Shown in pieces: positions 40,523-49,769 of a DNA stretch of 64,000 nucleotides. The stretch is from the NCBI GenBank assembly GCA_030614785.1, contig JAUWTJ010000007.1, positions 1 to 64,000 on the forward strand. Direction: 5' to 3'. The stretch comes from Alphaproteobacteria bacterium. GTDB taxonomy: Bacteria; Pseudomonadota; Alphaproteobacteria; M2410. Each line of letters begins with the position of its first letter. Within the stretch, counting starts at the first letter, position 1. The translations under genes and the position numbers were made by a program. Below the pieces are notes generated by a model. It was not told the origin of the DNA, did no database searches, and worked only from the letters and a program-made list of their open reading frames with translations.

Positions 40523-42259
40523 GTGTCAGAGCAGTCAGAGGAAGCAGGCATCTCCACACCGAGACTCGCGCGCGCCTTCGCCTGGGGCGAATTGCATCCG
40601 AGGCGGGCCCTCACGCTTCTTTGTCTGCTGTTTTTCCTGCCAGGCTTCTTCACTCTGCCGCCGCTTGACCGCGATGAAAGTCGTTTCGCCCAGGCAACGA
40701 AGCAGATGGTCGAGACAGGCGACTTTGTCGAGATCCGGTTTCAGGATGAGGCGCGCAACAAAAAGCCAGTCGGGATTTACTGGCTTCAGGCCCTGCCAGC
40801 GTCACTCCTTTCGGGGCCGGACCATAATCGTATCTGGGCTTACCGGCTGCCATCCCTGCTTGCCGGCATCCTGGCGGTCCTGCTTACCCATGCGATCGGC
40901 AGCACCTTGTTTGATCGACGGACCGGGCTCATCGCCGGAGCGCTACTGGCCTCATCGACACTCTTGGTGGTCGAGTCCGGGATCACCAAAACCGATGCCG
41001 CCCTGCTTGCCGCCACGCTGCTGGGGATGTGGTCGCTGGCGCGGCTTTACATCGGGCAAGCAAAGGATCAGGCGGCCAATGCGCCGCCGCTTGTTGCTTA
41101 CAGCTTCTGGATCGCGCTTGGTTGCGGCGTGCTCATCAAGGGGCCGGTCATCTTTATGACACTGGGCCTTACCCTGCTCACGCTCGGGATTTGGGATCGC
41201 TCGCTGGCATGGGCCAAGGCGCTTCGACCCTTGAGAGGGTTTTTGATTACATTGGCCATGACGCTGCCGTGGTTCGTTGCTATCTATTATGCAACGGACG
41301 GCGCCTTTTATGCCGAAGCGCTTGGCAAGGATTTCGGCGGCAAGCTTGCCTCGGGACAGGAAAGCCACGGCGCGCCACCGGGTCTTTATCTCGCGCTGGT
41401 GTGGCTCACGTTCTGGCCGGCAAGCCTGTTGCTCATTCCCGGCGTCCCTTGGGCGTTGAGCGAACGCGCCCGTGCGCCGGCGCGCTTCCTTATTGCATGG
41501 GCGTTGCCGACCTGGATTGTCATGGAAATAATCCCGACAAAGCTGCCGCACTATCCTCTGCCTGTGTACCCTGCCCTTGCTCTCATCATCGCCGGGGCAC
41601 TGGCTGCAGCACTGTCAGACACGAGGGCGGCACTGGCTTTCAAGTCCTGGGCGGCGAAAATTGGTCTGGCCCTTTGGGTTCTGCCAGCAGGCTTGTTCGC
41701 CCTGGCAATCAGCGCGCTTCCGACCCTCTACGGCAACGGGCTCAACCCCTTTCTTGTGGTGAGCAGCGCCATCGCCGCGGTGCTCCTTGTTTCGGCCTGC
41801 ATCTTTCATTTGCGCGGTCAGTTGCTGCGGGCAAGCGTTGCCGCCGGCCTTACCGGCCTGTTTATTTTTACCTTCCTTTTTGAAGCGACAATGGCCGAAC
41901 TCGGCGACCTGAAGGTGTCACCTCGCCTGCAACACAGTCTTGCTGTGAACGGCTATCACGATAGTGAAAAAGTCGGGATTATCGGCTATTCAGAACCCAG
42001 TTTCATCTTTCTCAACGGGACGCGGACGCACCTGCTTCGCGTCCAGGAGGTTGAAGCCTTCTTCGAGAACGGGGGCAAAGTCCTCATCGTTGACGTGCGC
42101 CATGAAGAAGCGCTACGAGAAGCGCTGGCCGGTTCGTCTTTTCAGCTTGAAGCTCGGGATATAATCACCGGCCTGAATTACTCAAAAGGACGCGACATGG
42201 CCTTGACGATCTATACTGTTACCAGGCAAGCAGAGAAAATTACAGGCGAACATGAGTGA
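40523..42259 (+). CDS. Glycosyltransferase family 39 (ArnT-like) membrane protein
   Basis: PPLDRDESRFAQATKQMVETGDFVEIRFQDEARNKKPVGIYWLQ: ArnT-type first periplasmic loop. Confidence 0.9.
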   Translation: MSEQSEEAGISTPRLARAFAWGELHPRRALTLLCLLFFLPGFFTLPPLDRDESRFAQATKQMVETGDFVEIRFQDEARNKKPVGIYWLQALPASLLSGPDHNRIWAYRLPSLLAGILAVLLTHAIGSTLFDRRTGLIAGALLASSTLLVVESGITKTDAALLAATLLGMWSLARLYIGQAKDQAANAPPLVAYSFWIALGCGVLIKGPVIFMTLGLTLLTLGIWDRSLAWAKALRPLRGFLITLAMTLPWFVAIYYATDGAFYAEALGKDFGGKLASGQESHGAPPGLYLALVWLTFWPASLLLIPGVPWALSERARAPARFLIAWALPTWIVMEIIPTKLPHYPLPVYPALALIIAGALAAALSDTRAALAFKSWAAKIGLALWVLPAGLFALAISALPTLYGNGLNPFLVVSSAIAAVLLVSACIFHLRGQLLRASVAAGLTGLFIFTFLFEATMAELGDLKVSPRLQHSLAVNGYHDSEKVGIIGYSEPSFIFLNGTRTHLLRVQEVEAFFENGGKVLIVDVRHEEALREALAGSSFQLEARDIITGLNYSKGRDMALTIYTVTRQAEKITGEHE

Positions 42260-42983
42260 CGTGAATTCCAAGCACACTCCGGCCCCTTTCGGCCTCTTTG
42301 GCTCCCCGCGCGGAAACCTGCGTGTCGCGGCTCTTGCGGCGCTGGTGGCATTCGTCTGCGGCCTCATGGCGATCTATATGGATAAAACCGTCGCGCTGAC
42401 CATTCGGGAGCTGCTGCCGACGGACATCCGCCGCGGCTTTATCCCGGTTACGGACCTGGGCAAAGCCGACTATTATATTCTGATCCTTGTGGTCACGTGG
42501 CTTGTCGGGCGCATCGCCTTTCTGCGCGCCGCGCCGAGACCTGTGGCAAAGGCCTGGGCGACGGTTTCACGATCGGCGGGTTTTATCATCTCGTCCCTCG
42601 CCTTTTCTGCGGCCCTGGTTCACATCCTTAAGCTCACCGTGGGGCGGGCGCGTCCGCGGGAGCTGTTCCGCGAGGAGATCTATGCCGCCTTTCCGTTCAG
42701 TTTTGACACCAGCCTTTCGTCGTTTCCCTCCGGTCACAGCCAGACGGTCTGGTCGATCATGGCGGCGCTGATATTTCTTTACCCCCGCGCCTGGCCCCTG
42801 TTTGCCGCGTGGGCTACCGTCATTGCCTCAAGCCGCATCATTGTCGGGTCTCATTTCCCCTCTGATGTGCTGATGGGTTCGTTCATCGCTGCCATGAGCG
42901 CGATTTATGTTCGGCAAAAGTGGTTTGCTGACCTTGAGGCGCCAAACTTCAAACCCTTTCTTGCACGCGGAGAGAATGCCTGA
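42252..42983 (+). CDS. PAP2-family phosphatase
   Basis: KLTVGRARPRE, SSFPSGHSQTVWS, SRIIVGSHFPSDVLMGS: PAP2 C1-C2-C3 motifs. Confidence 0.92.
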   Translation: MSDVNSKHTPAPFGLFGSPRGNLRVAALAALVAFVCGLMAIYMDKTVALTIRELLPTDIRRGFIPVTDLGKADYYILILVVTWLVGRIAFLRAAPRPVAKAWATVSRSAGFIISSLAFSAALVHILKLTVGRARPRELFREEIYAAFPFSFDTSLSSFPSGHSQTVWSIMAALIFLYPRAWPLFAAWATVIASSRIIVGSHFPSDVLMGSFIAAMSAIYVRQKWFADLEAPNFKPFLARGENA

Positions 42984-44509
42984 TGCCTCGTGATACACAT
43001 CTCATCTTTGGCTCCCGGCGGTTTGATCCATGGACCAGCATTCTGGACATCGCCCTTGTCCTTCTCATTATCCGAATTCTTATTCTTCTCATTTCGCCAT
43101 TCAACCTTGGTCCGGATGAGGCGCAATACTGGTCGTGGTCGCTGGAGCCCGATTTTGGTTATTTTTCCAAACCGCCGATGATCGCCTGGCTCATCGGAGC
43201 CTCAACGTTTGTCTTCGGTGACGCTGAGTGGGCGATACGGCTAACCGCGCCCGTGCTTCACACGGTGACCACGCTCATCATTTTTCAGATCGGCAGTCTG
43301 CTCTATAATCCCCGAACTGGTTTCTGGTCGGCGCTGACCTTTGCAACCCTGCCCTCTGTTTTCTTCTCATCAGGACTGATCACCACGGACACACCGCTGC
43401 TGCTGTTCTGGTCCGTCGCTCTTTACAGCCTCATTCGGTTTGAGCGCGGCGGCGATATAAAATGGGCCGGGCTTATGGGGCTCGCCATCGGGCTCGGCCT
43501 GATGTCGAAATACGCAATGGTCTATTTCATCCTGTGCATGGCGCTCTATCTGGTGCTGACGAAGGAGCGCCGCGCGATGCTTGTCAACCCGCGCCTTCTG
43601 CTTGCCTTCTTCGTTGCAGGCCTCGTCGTGCTGCCCAATGTGTTGTGGAATATGAGCTCGGGCTTTGCGACCTTCACCCACACGGCGGCCAATGCCAACT
43701 GGCAGGGCGACATGTTCAATCCAGGGCGGATGCTGGACTTTCTCATCGGCCAGATGGGGGTCTTTGGCCCGGTTCTGTTTCCAGCTCTGCTTGTTGGTGC
43801 CTTTATCAAACTGCGCGGCGACAAGGGCGGAAACGAGACCTGGCCTGCCGACCGGATGCTGATGTTTTTCTCCCTGCCGATCCTGGCCATTGCAACGACG
43901 CAGGGGTTTCTGTCGCGTGCCAATGCCAACTGGGCGGCGACAACCTATATCGCGGCAACGCTTTTTACAGTCTCCTTCCTTGCCCGTAGCAGCCGCCCAA
44001 AGCTCCTCAGCGCCTCGCTTGGTATTCACCTTGCGCTTGCCGCCGGGTTCTATGTGCTGGTCGGCGTTCCAGGAGCCATCGAGGCGACGGGCGCCTCCAA
44101 TGCGTTCAAGCGGGTACGCGGTTGGGACGAGATCGGCGCGACCGTCCTGGCGCGCGCGGAAGATGCTCCCTACACGGCGATAATGGGCGACAATCGCCTC
44201 ATCACGGCCGAGCTTCTCTATTATGCTCGCCCCCGCATCCTGCCGATCACCTATTGGGATGCAGACCTGCACCCGGTCCATCACTATGAACTCAAGATCC
44301 CGCTGCAGCCGAGCCAGGGCGCGCGCGTCCTTCTGGTCTCCCGTGTTCGGGAACCAAAAGACATGTTTGAAAATTTTGAATCGGCGACTTTTCTGGAGAC
44401 CGTGGAAGTTGTGACCGGCATCAATAAGTCGCAAAAGGTCCATCTGTTTGACCTGACAAACTACAAGGGGCGCGGCGAAGGTGCGGCGCCGGGTGAGCCA
44501 CATGATTGA
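42983..44509 (+). CDS. Glycosyltransferase family 39 membrane protein
   Basis: NLGPDEAQYWSWSLEPDFGYFSKPPMIAWLI. Confidence 0.9.
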   Translation: MPRDTHLIFGSRRFDPWTSILDIALVLLIIRILILLISPFNLGPDEAQYWSWSLEPDFGYFSKPPMIAWLIGASTFVFGDAEWAIRLTAPVLHTVTTLIIFQIGSLLYNPRTGFWSALTFATLPSVFFSSGLITTDTPLLLFWSVALYSLIRFERGGDIKWAGLMGLAIGLGLMSKYAMVYFILCMALYLVLTKERRAMLVNPRLLLAFFVAGLVVLPNVLWNMSSGFATFTHTAANANWQGDMFNPGRMLDFLIGQMGVFGPVLFPALLVGAFIKLRGDKGGNETWPADRMLMFFSLPILAIATTQGFLSRANANWAATTYIAATLFTVSFLARSSRPKLLSASLGIHLALAAGFYVLVGVPGAIEATGASNAFKRVRGWDEIGATVLARAEDAPYTAIMGDNRLITAELLYYARPRILPITYWDADLHPVHHYELKIPLQPSQGARVLLVSRVREPKDMFENFESATFLETVEVVTGINKSQKVHLFDLTNYKGRGEGAAPGEPHD

Positions 44510-45326
44510 GGGGCGCAAACTTCTCCTGGCCGCGCTCGGGTTCATCGTCACCGGGCTTTTTACGGCGGTGGTTTTTCTGGCGCATCCGGAACTGGACCTC
44601 GCGATTTCAGGCTATTTTGCCGATGGCGCCAACGGATTTCCCCTCAGACAACATCCGGTAGCGAAGTTCTTCAATGATCTGATCAATGTGATGGCACTCG
44701 TGATGGCACTCGCCTGCATGATTGGCTGGTCTATCGCATCTCGCATGCGCATGAAGGTTGCCGGGATCTGGGCCCGGCACTATGCCTTTCTCCTGGGCGC
44801 CCTCGTCCTCGGGCCAGGCCTTATCGCCAACGGGCTGTTCAAGGAAAACTGGGGCCGGGCGCGGCCGCGCCAGGTGACAGAGTTTGGCGGCACGGCAGAC
44901 TTCTCACCGCCGCTGGTCATTGCCGATCAATGCAGCTCGAACTGTTCCTTCGTATCCGGAGATGCATCGATGGGTTTTTACTTTCTGGCACTTGCGCTTG
45001 TGACGCCGAAAAAAACTCGCCGTCTGGCAATCCTTGCAGCGCTCGCATTTGGCCTTTTCATCGGCTTCATCCGCGTGCTTCAAGGTGCGCACTTCTTCTC
45101 CGATGTCGTATTTGCGGGCGTTTTCGTCGGGCTTGCCATTGTCTTCCTCTATCGACTGATGCTGGGGCCATGGCTGGTACCTGAGGGGGCAACACCACCC
45201 GGCCTCGCCGCACAACTAGGGTTCACCGGAAACGCATCCATCAATTCGCCGGGAGGCAAATCAAAGTTGTGGCTGTTATTCCGCGCGACACCCAAAGATC
45301 TCGGCGTTGAGGATGACGTTGAATAG
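44502..45326 (+). CDS. PAP2-family phosphatase
   Basis: KENWGRARPRQ, NCSFVSGDASMGF, RVLQGAHFFSDVVFAG: PAP2 motifs. Confidence 0.88.
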   Translation: MIEGRKLLLAALGFIVTGLFTAVVFLAHPELDLAISGYFADGANGFPLRQHPVAKFFNDLINVMALVMALACMIGWSIASRMRMKVAGIWARHYAFLLGALVLGPGLIANGLFKENWGRARPRQVTEFGGTADFSPPLVIADQCSSNCSFVSGDASMGFYFLALALVTPKKTRRLAILAALAFGLFIGFIRVLQGAHFFSDVVFAGVFVGLAIVFLYRLMLGPWLVPEGATPPGLAAQLGFTGNASINSPGGKSKLWLLFRATPKDLGVEDDVE

Positions 45327-46907
45327 CTACTTCCCGATCCCGTAGGCTTTCAGCTTCTGTGCGATGGTCGTGTGGGAGACGCCAAGTCGCTTTGCCAGCT
45401 TTCGGCTTGATGGATAATCCGGGTAGAGATATTTCAGAAGATCCGCTTCATAAGCTGACATGGCCGCAGACCAGCTTTCCGGGCCGCCATCAGTAAAGTG
45501 CGGCGCCCGCGCGGCGCCTTCGCTGCTGAAGTCAAAATCGCCCGGCTCCAGAAACGGACGGTCGCACAGGGAAACCGCCTTGAATATGGCATTTTCCAGC
45601 TGCCGGATGTTGCCTGGCCAGGGTGCCTCGATGAGGCGCGCGGTCGCCTCGGCGGACAGGCGCGGCGGACGCAGGGGGTGGTCTTTCGGGCTGATCTGGG
45701 CGGTTGCCCGAGCGATAAAATGCTGCGCCAGCAGGGTTATATCCTCCGGGCGCTCACGCAGCGCCGGCAAGTGCAGCGTCAGGACATTGAGGCGGTAATA
45801 GAGATCCTCACGGAAATCCCCTGATGCGACCATGGCTTCAAGATCACGGTGGGTGGCACAGATAACGCGGACATCAACATTGCGTTCATTGCGTCCGCCA
45901 ACGCGGCGATAGGATCCATCCTGAAGAAAGCGCAGGAGTTTGGTTTGGAGGTAGGGCGACATGTCGCCAATTTCATCGAGAAAGAGCGTGCCGTCAGCGG
46001 CCATTTCAATAAGACCCGGCTTGCCGCCTTTCTCTGCAGAGGTAAAGGCACCGGGCGCATAACCGAAGAGCTCACTTTCCGCCAGACCTTCAGGAAGCGC
46101 GGCACAATTGAGTGCGAGAAACGGCGCGGCGCGGCGCGGCGATGCGCCGTGGCAGGCGCGGGCCAGAAGCTCCTTGCCGGTTCCAGTTTCACCCAGGATC
46201 ATCAAAGGCGCATCAATAACCGCGATACGCCTGGCGCGCGCGATGAGGGCACGCGTCGGTTCGGCTTCGCCAATGATATATTCGAAACCCGAGGCTTCCT
46301 GTCCCTGAAGGGCAGAGATGCGCTCGCCGATCCGGGACGGCGAATGAAAGATCAGTATACCGCCAATGACAAGCGCAGCATCCTCGCCTTCCAAAGCGCG
46401 CACCGGCAGGCATTCAAGATAAAAGGGATGACCACCGAGCGATGTTTCCCGATTCGCCAGATTGAAGTCAGCCTCCAGAATGGAGCCGGTCAAAGCTTCG
46501 TTGCCGAGGATCTCCTCCAGCGGCTTGCCGATCAGAGGATGATCGACAATCCCCTGCGCTCCCGCCGTGCCCAGACACTGGGATGCGGCCGCATTGACCA
46601 CCAGCACATCTGCATTAAGATCGACGGCAATGACCGGGTCGGGCATGGAGGCCAGCAGGGCCTGGATCTGCATGCGCCGCCGATCCCGCGGCATCACGTC
46701 GATCTTTCGGATGGCATGAACACCCGAAACACTGCCAAGCGCTTCAGCAAGGGCGTCGAGACCTGCTTCGTCCAGCCCCGGCATCTGTAAATAGACATGA
46801 TGCTCGACCACCTCCACAGCACGAAGATCAAGCTTCATGCCGACCACGGCAGCGAGAATTTCCTGGGCAATACCGACCCGATTTTCGGTGCGAATGTCAA
46901 TTTGCAT
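45327..46907 (-). CDS. tyrR: TyrR-like transcriptional regulator (ACT-PAS-AAA-HTH)
   Basis: N-terminal ACT (IRTENRVGIAQEILAAVV), PAS, Walker A LGETGTGKELLA, non-canonical GAFTSA, C-terminal YPSSRKLAKRLGVSHTTIAQKLKAYGI HTH resembling TyrR. Confidence 0.88.
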   Translation of the reverse strand: MQIDIRTENRVGIAQEILAAVVGMKLDLRAVEVVEHHVYLQMPGLDEAGLDALAEALGSVSGVHAIRKIDVMPRDRRRMQIQALLASMPDPVIAVDLNADVLVVNAAASQCLGTAGAQGIVDHPLIGKPLEEILGNEALTGSILEADFNLANRETSLGGHPFYLECLPVRALEGEDAALVIGGILIFHSPSRIGERISALQGQEASGFEYIIGEAEPTRALIARARRIAVIDAPLMILGETGTGKELLARACHGASPRRAAPFLALNCAALPEGLAESELFGYAPGAFTSAEKGGKPGLIEMAADGTLFLDEIGDMSPYLQTKLLRFLQDGSYRRVGGRNERNVDVRVICATHRDLEAMVASGDFREDLYYRLNVLTLHLPALRERPEDITLLAQHFIARATAQISPKDHPLRPPRLSAEATARLIEAPWPGNIRQLENAIFKAVSLCDRPFLEPGDFDFSSEGAARAPHFTDGGPESWSAAMSAYEADLLKYLYPDYPSSRKLAKRLGVSHTTIAQKLKAYGIGK

Positions 46908-46915
46908 GTCGAAAT

Positions 46916-47016
46916 CGTATCATATTTCTTACATTGTATCAATTTTTTTACAGGTATAAGTGCTTGAATTATTTAGTATTTTCTTGCCTATATGATTTTG
47001 TAAGAATTTTCTTACA
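46916..47016. promoter_or_regulatory. Cluster of three TyrR-box-like sites
   Basis: CGTATC-N6-CTTACA (46916-46933), TGTATC-N6-TTTACA (46935-46952), TGTAAG-N6-CTTACA (46999-47016) versus TyrR consensus TGTAAA-N6-TTTACA. Confidence 0.65.
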
Positions 47017-47127
47017 TAAAGTCTCTAATTAGAAGAGAAAAACCGCAGAAAACTGCCATCACAAAACTGGCCCCGAACTTGCTCTTTAGAGAGGGAGAAA
47101 CTGGCGTTTATTTAAGGGGAATTTCTG

Positions 47128-48447
47128 ATGACGCAACGATCCGGCAAAGACGGTATGAGCCCGAAAACCACCAGGCGCGAGCCCGCAGGGTTTTCGACAC
47201 GGGCGATCCACCACGGCTATGATCCGCAGGACGCCAAAGGAGCCCTTAATCCCCCGATCTATATGACCTCCACCTATGCCTTTGAGGATGCCCGCGCCGG
47301 CGGCGAGCTTTTTGCCGGTGAGCGAGAGGGCTACATCTACGGCCGCCTTGGCAATCCGACGCAGGCGCTGCTTGAGACACGTCTTGCAGAACTTGAAGGC
47401 GGCGAGGCGGCGCTGGCAACGGCGAGCGGCATGGGCGCCATATCGGCCTCGATGTGGACACTTCTGCGCCCCGGCGACGAGCTGATCATCGACAAGACCC
47501 TCTACGGCTGCACATTCAGTTTTTTCACTCACGGGCTTCGCGAGTTTGGCATAACCGTAACGCCGGTCGACATGACCCGGCCGGAAAACCTTGAGCCTTG
47601 CATTACAGACAAAACCCGCGTGGTTTATTTCGAAACCCCGGCGAACCCCAATATGCGCCTGGTGGACATCGCCGCCATTCGGGAGGTCATCGACGCTTCT
47701 CCTCATGTGGATAATATCTCCCTCGTGGTCGATAACACCTATTGCACGCCCTACCTCCAGACGCCGCTCAAGCTTGGTGCGAATCTGGTGGTTCATTCGG
47801 CAACCAAATATCTCGGCGGCCATGGTGATGTCATCGCAGGTGCTGTTGTTGGCGAAAAAGAAACCATCGACCGCATCCGCATGTACGGTCTCAAGGACAT
47901 GACCGGGGCTGTTATAGCGCCGATGGATGCCTTCCTTGTCCTGCGCGGCCTGAAGACCCTGCGCCTGCGAATGGATGCCCATGTCAAGAACGCGCAGGCG
48001 CTGGCCGCCTTGTTGGAGGCACATCCCCTCGTTGCGCGGGTTTTCTATCCGGGCCTCGAGAGTTTTGCCTGGGCTGAAACAGCCAAAAAACAGATGCGCG
48101 CACCGGGCGGTATGATGGCCTTTGAACTTCATGGCGGCGCCATGGGAGACCTCGAGGCCGGCATTCATCTGATGGATCAGCTACGCCTCATCATTTGCGC
48201 GGTCAGTCTTGGCGATGCCGAAACGCTCATCCAGCACCCCGCCAGCATGACCCATTCGACCTACACGCCCGAAGAGCGGCATGTGCACGGGATTTCTGAC
48301 GGGCTTATCCGGCTGTCGGCAGGTCTGGAGGACATCGCGGACCTCGAGGAGGATCTGACCTGTGCCCTTGATGCAACATGGGCACGGGTGAAAAAGGCAA
48401 AAGCCGGTGAGAGCAACCGGTTGGAGCCAACTTCCCAGGGATATTAA
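47128..48447 (+). CDS. Methionine gamma-lyase-like PLP enzyme (Cys/Met metabolism family)
   Basis: NPPIYMTSTYAFED, YGRLGNPTQALLE, DKTLYGCTFSFFTHG (Cys as in MGLs), VHSATKYLGGHGDVIAG. Confidence 0.87.
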   Translation: MTQRSGKDGMSPKTTRREPAGFSTRAIHHGYDPQDAKGALNPPIYMTSTYAFEDARAGGELFAGEREGYIYGRLGNPTQALLETRLAELEGGEAALATASGMGAISASMWTLLRPGDELIIDKTLYGCTFSFFTHGLREFGITVTPVDMTRPENLEPCITDKTRVVYFETPANPNMRLVDIAAIREVIDASPHVDNISLVVDNTYCTPYLQTPLKLGANLVVHSATKYLGGHGDVIAGAVVGEKETIDRIRMYGLKDMTGAVIAPMDAFLVLRGLKTLRLRMDAHVKNAQALAALLEAHPLVARVFYPGLESFAWAETAKKQMRAPGGMMAFELHGGAMGDLEAGIHLMDQLRLIICAVSLGDAETLIQHPASMTHSTYTPEERHVHGISDGLIRLSAGLEDIADLEEDLTCALDATWARVKKAKAGESNRLEPTSQGY

Positions 48448-48562
48448 CCCCGGCTTAACCACAAAAAACGACACTCTTTTGACACAGTGCACTGCTATGT
48501 CCGCGAGGACGGTGTAAGCTGTGCCGAGTTGAATTTGCCTTTTCATCATCAATGGATCGAGT

Positions 48563-49675
48563 TTGGCCTGTATGGACCGCGTGAATGCAAGTCTTCTGAA
48601 TGTCTTCCTGGGGTTCGCGGTCGCGGCCCTTACGGTTTACATATTGATTATCGGGCAGGCCATTCTGGTGCCGCTGGTTATTGCGTTGCTCATTGCCTAT
48701 TTCATCGTCGCCATTGCAGATGCCATTGGCGGCGTCAGGATCATCGGCATCCCGATCTTCAAGCCCTTCGCCATGCTTGCCTCAATCGCCATCGTCTTCG
48801 GGGCGCTTTACCTGCTTGGTAATGTGATGGTCGAAAATGCCAATACTGTCGCGGCGCAGGCCCCGGCCTATCAAAAAAGCCTCGATCTGCGCCTGCAGGA
48901 GATCTATGACTTTTTCGGCATGGAGGAAACACCAACCATATCCGGCCTGATCAATATGATGACAAACGGGGGCCTGAAGAATGCCGACATCTCCTCCCTC
49001 ATTCAGAAGTTTCTTGGTCAAGCGACTGGTATCGCCGGCAATATGTTTGCGGTTTTCATCTATACCGTTTTTCTGATTTTTGAGCGCGGCACCCTCAAGA
49101 CCAAGATTGCAGCGCTTGCCCGTGACAAGATGCAGCATTCGCTCATCGAAGATACGCTGGATTCCATCAACCAGAATGTTCGGCGCTATCTGGCTGTCAA
49201 ATCCCTTGCCAGCTCGCTGGTTGCAGTTCTGTCCTACATGATCATGATCACGATCGGGATTGATTTTGCGCTGTTCTGGGCCGTTCTGACTTTCTTCTTC
49301 AACTTCGTGCCCTATATCGGCTCCATCATTGCGGTCAGTTTTCCCATTCTGCTGACCCTGGTTCAGCCAGGCTTTGACGATCCGGTCACCACGTTCCTGT
49401 TCACATTGCTCGCGCTTGTGGCAGCGCAGCAGCTGGTCGGCAGCTTTATTGAGCCACGTCTGCTCGGGCGCACGCTCAACCTCAGCCCGCTGGCGATCCT
49501 TTTATCCCTCGCCTTCTGGTGGGCCGTCTGGGGCGTCATCGGTATGTTTATCTCGATCCCGATCATGGTGATCTTCCTGATCATCTTCTCGCAGTTCGAG
49601 TCGACCCGTTCGATCGCAATCTTGTTGTCGCAGCGCGGCGACATCCAGTCGATGCGGTTGCCGGCAGCAGAATAG
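48563..49675 (+). CDS. AI-2E family transporter
   Basis: Multi-TM, FFFNFVPYIGSIIAVSFPILLTL and QQLVGSFIEPRLLGRTLNLSPLAILLSLAFW motifs. Confidence 0.9.
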   Translation: MACMDRVNASLLNVFLGFAVAALTVYILIIGQAILVPLVIALLIAYFIVAIADAIGGVRIIGIPIFKPFAMLASIAIVFGALYLLGNVMVENANTVAAQAPAYQKSLDLRLQEIYDFFGMEETPTISGLINMMTNGGLKNADISSLIQKFLGQATGIAGNMFAVFIYTVFLIFERGTLKTKIAALARDKMQHSLIEDTLDSINQNVRRYLAVKSLASSLVAVLSYMIMITIGIDFALFWAVLTFFFNFVPYIGSIIAVSFPILLTLVQPGFDDPVTTFLFTLLALVAAQQLVGSFIEPRLLGRTLNLSPLAILLSLAFWWAVWGVIGMFISIPIMVIFLIIFSQFESTRSIAILLSQRGDIQSMRLPAAE

Positions 49676-49700
49676 GCATTTGCCCGCTGCGAAATAGAAA

Positions 49701-49724
49701 AGGCCCGCTCAACGAAGCGGGCCT
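49701..49724. terminator. Bidirectional hairpin terminator
   Basis: AGGCCCGCT-CAACGA-AGCGGGCCT perfect 9-bp stem between convergent genes. Confidence 0.8.
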
Positions 49725-49769
49725 GTCCAATTTCAAGTCAATCGCTGTCAGAATCAGCCGGCGTCAGGG

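Noticed and set aside
45849-46790. 313-aa plus-strand ORF opposite tyrR-like gene
   Set aside because: Antisense of a strongly supported AAA+ regulator.
47086-48168. 360-aa minus-strand ORF opposite the methionine gamma-lyase-like gene
   Set aside because: Antisense artefact; the plus-strand frame carries clear PLP-enzyme motifs.
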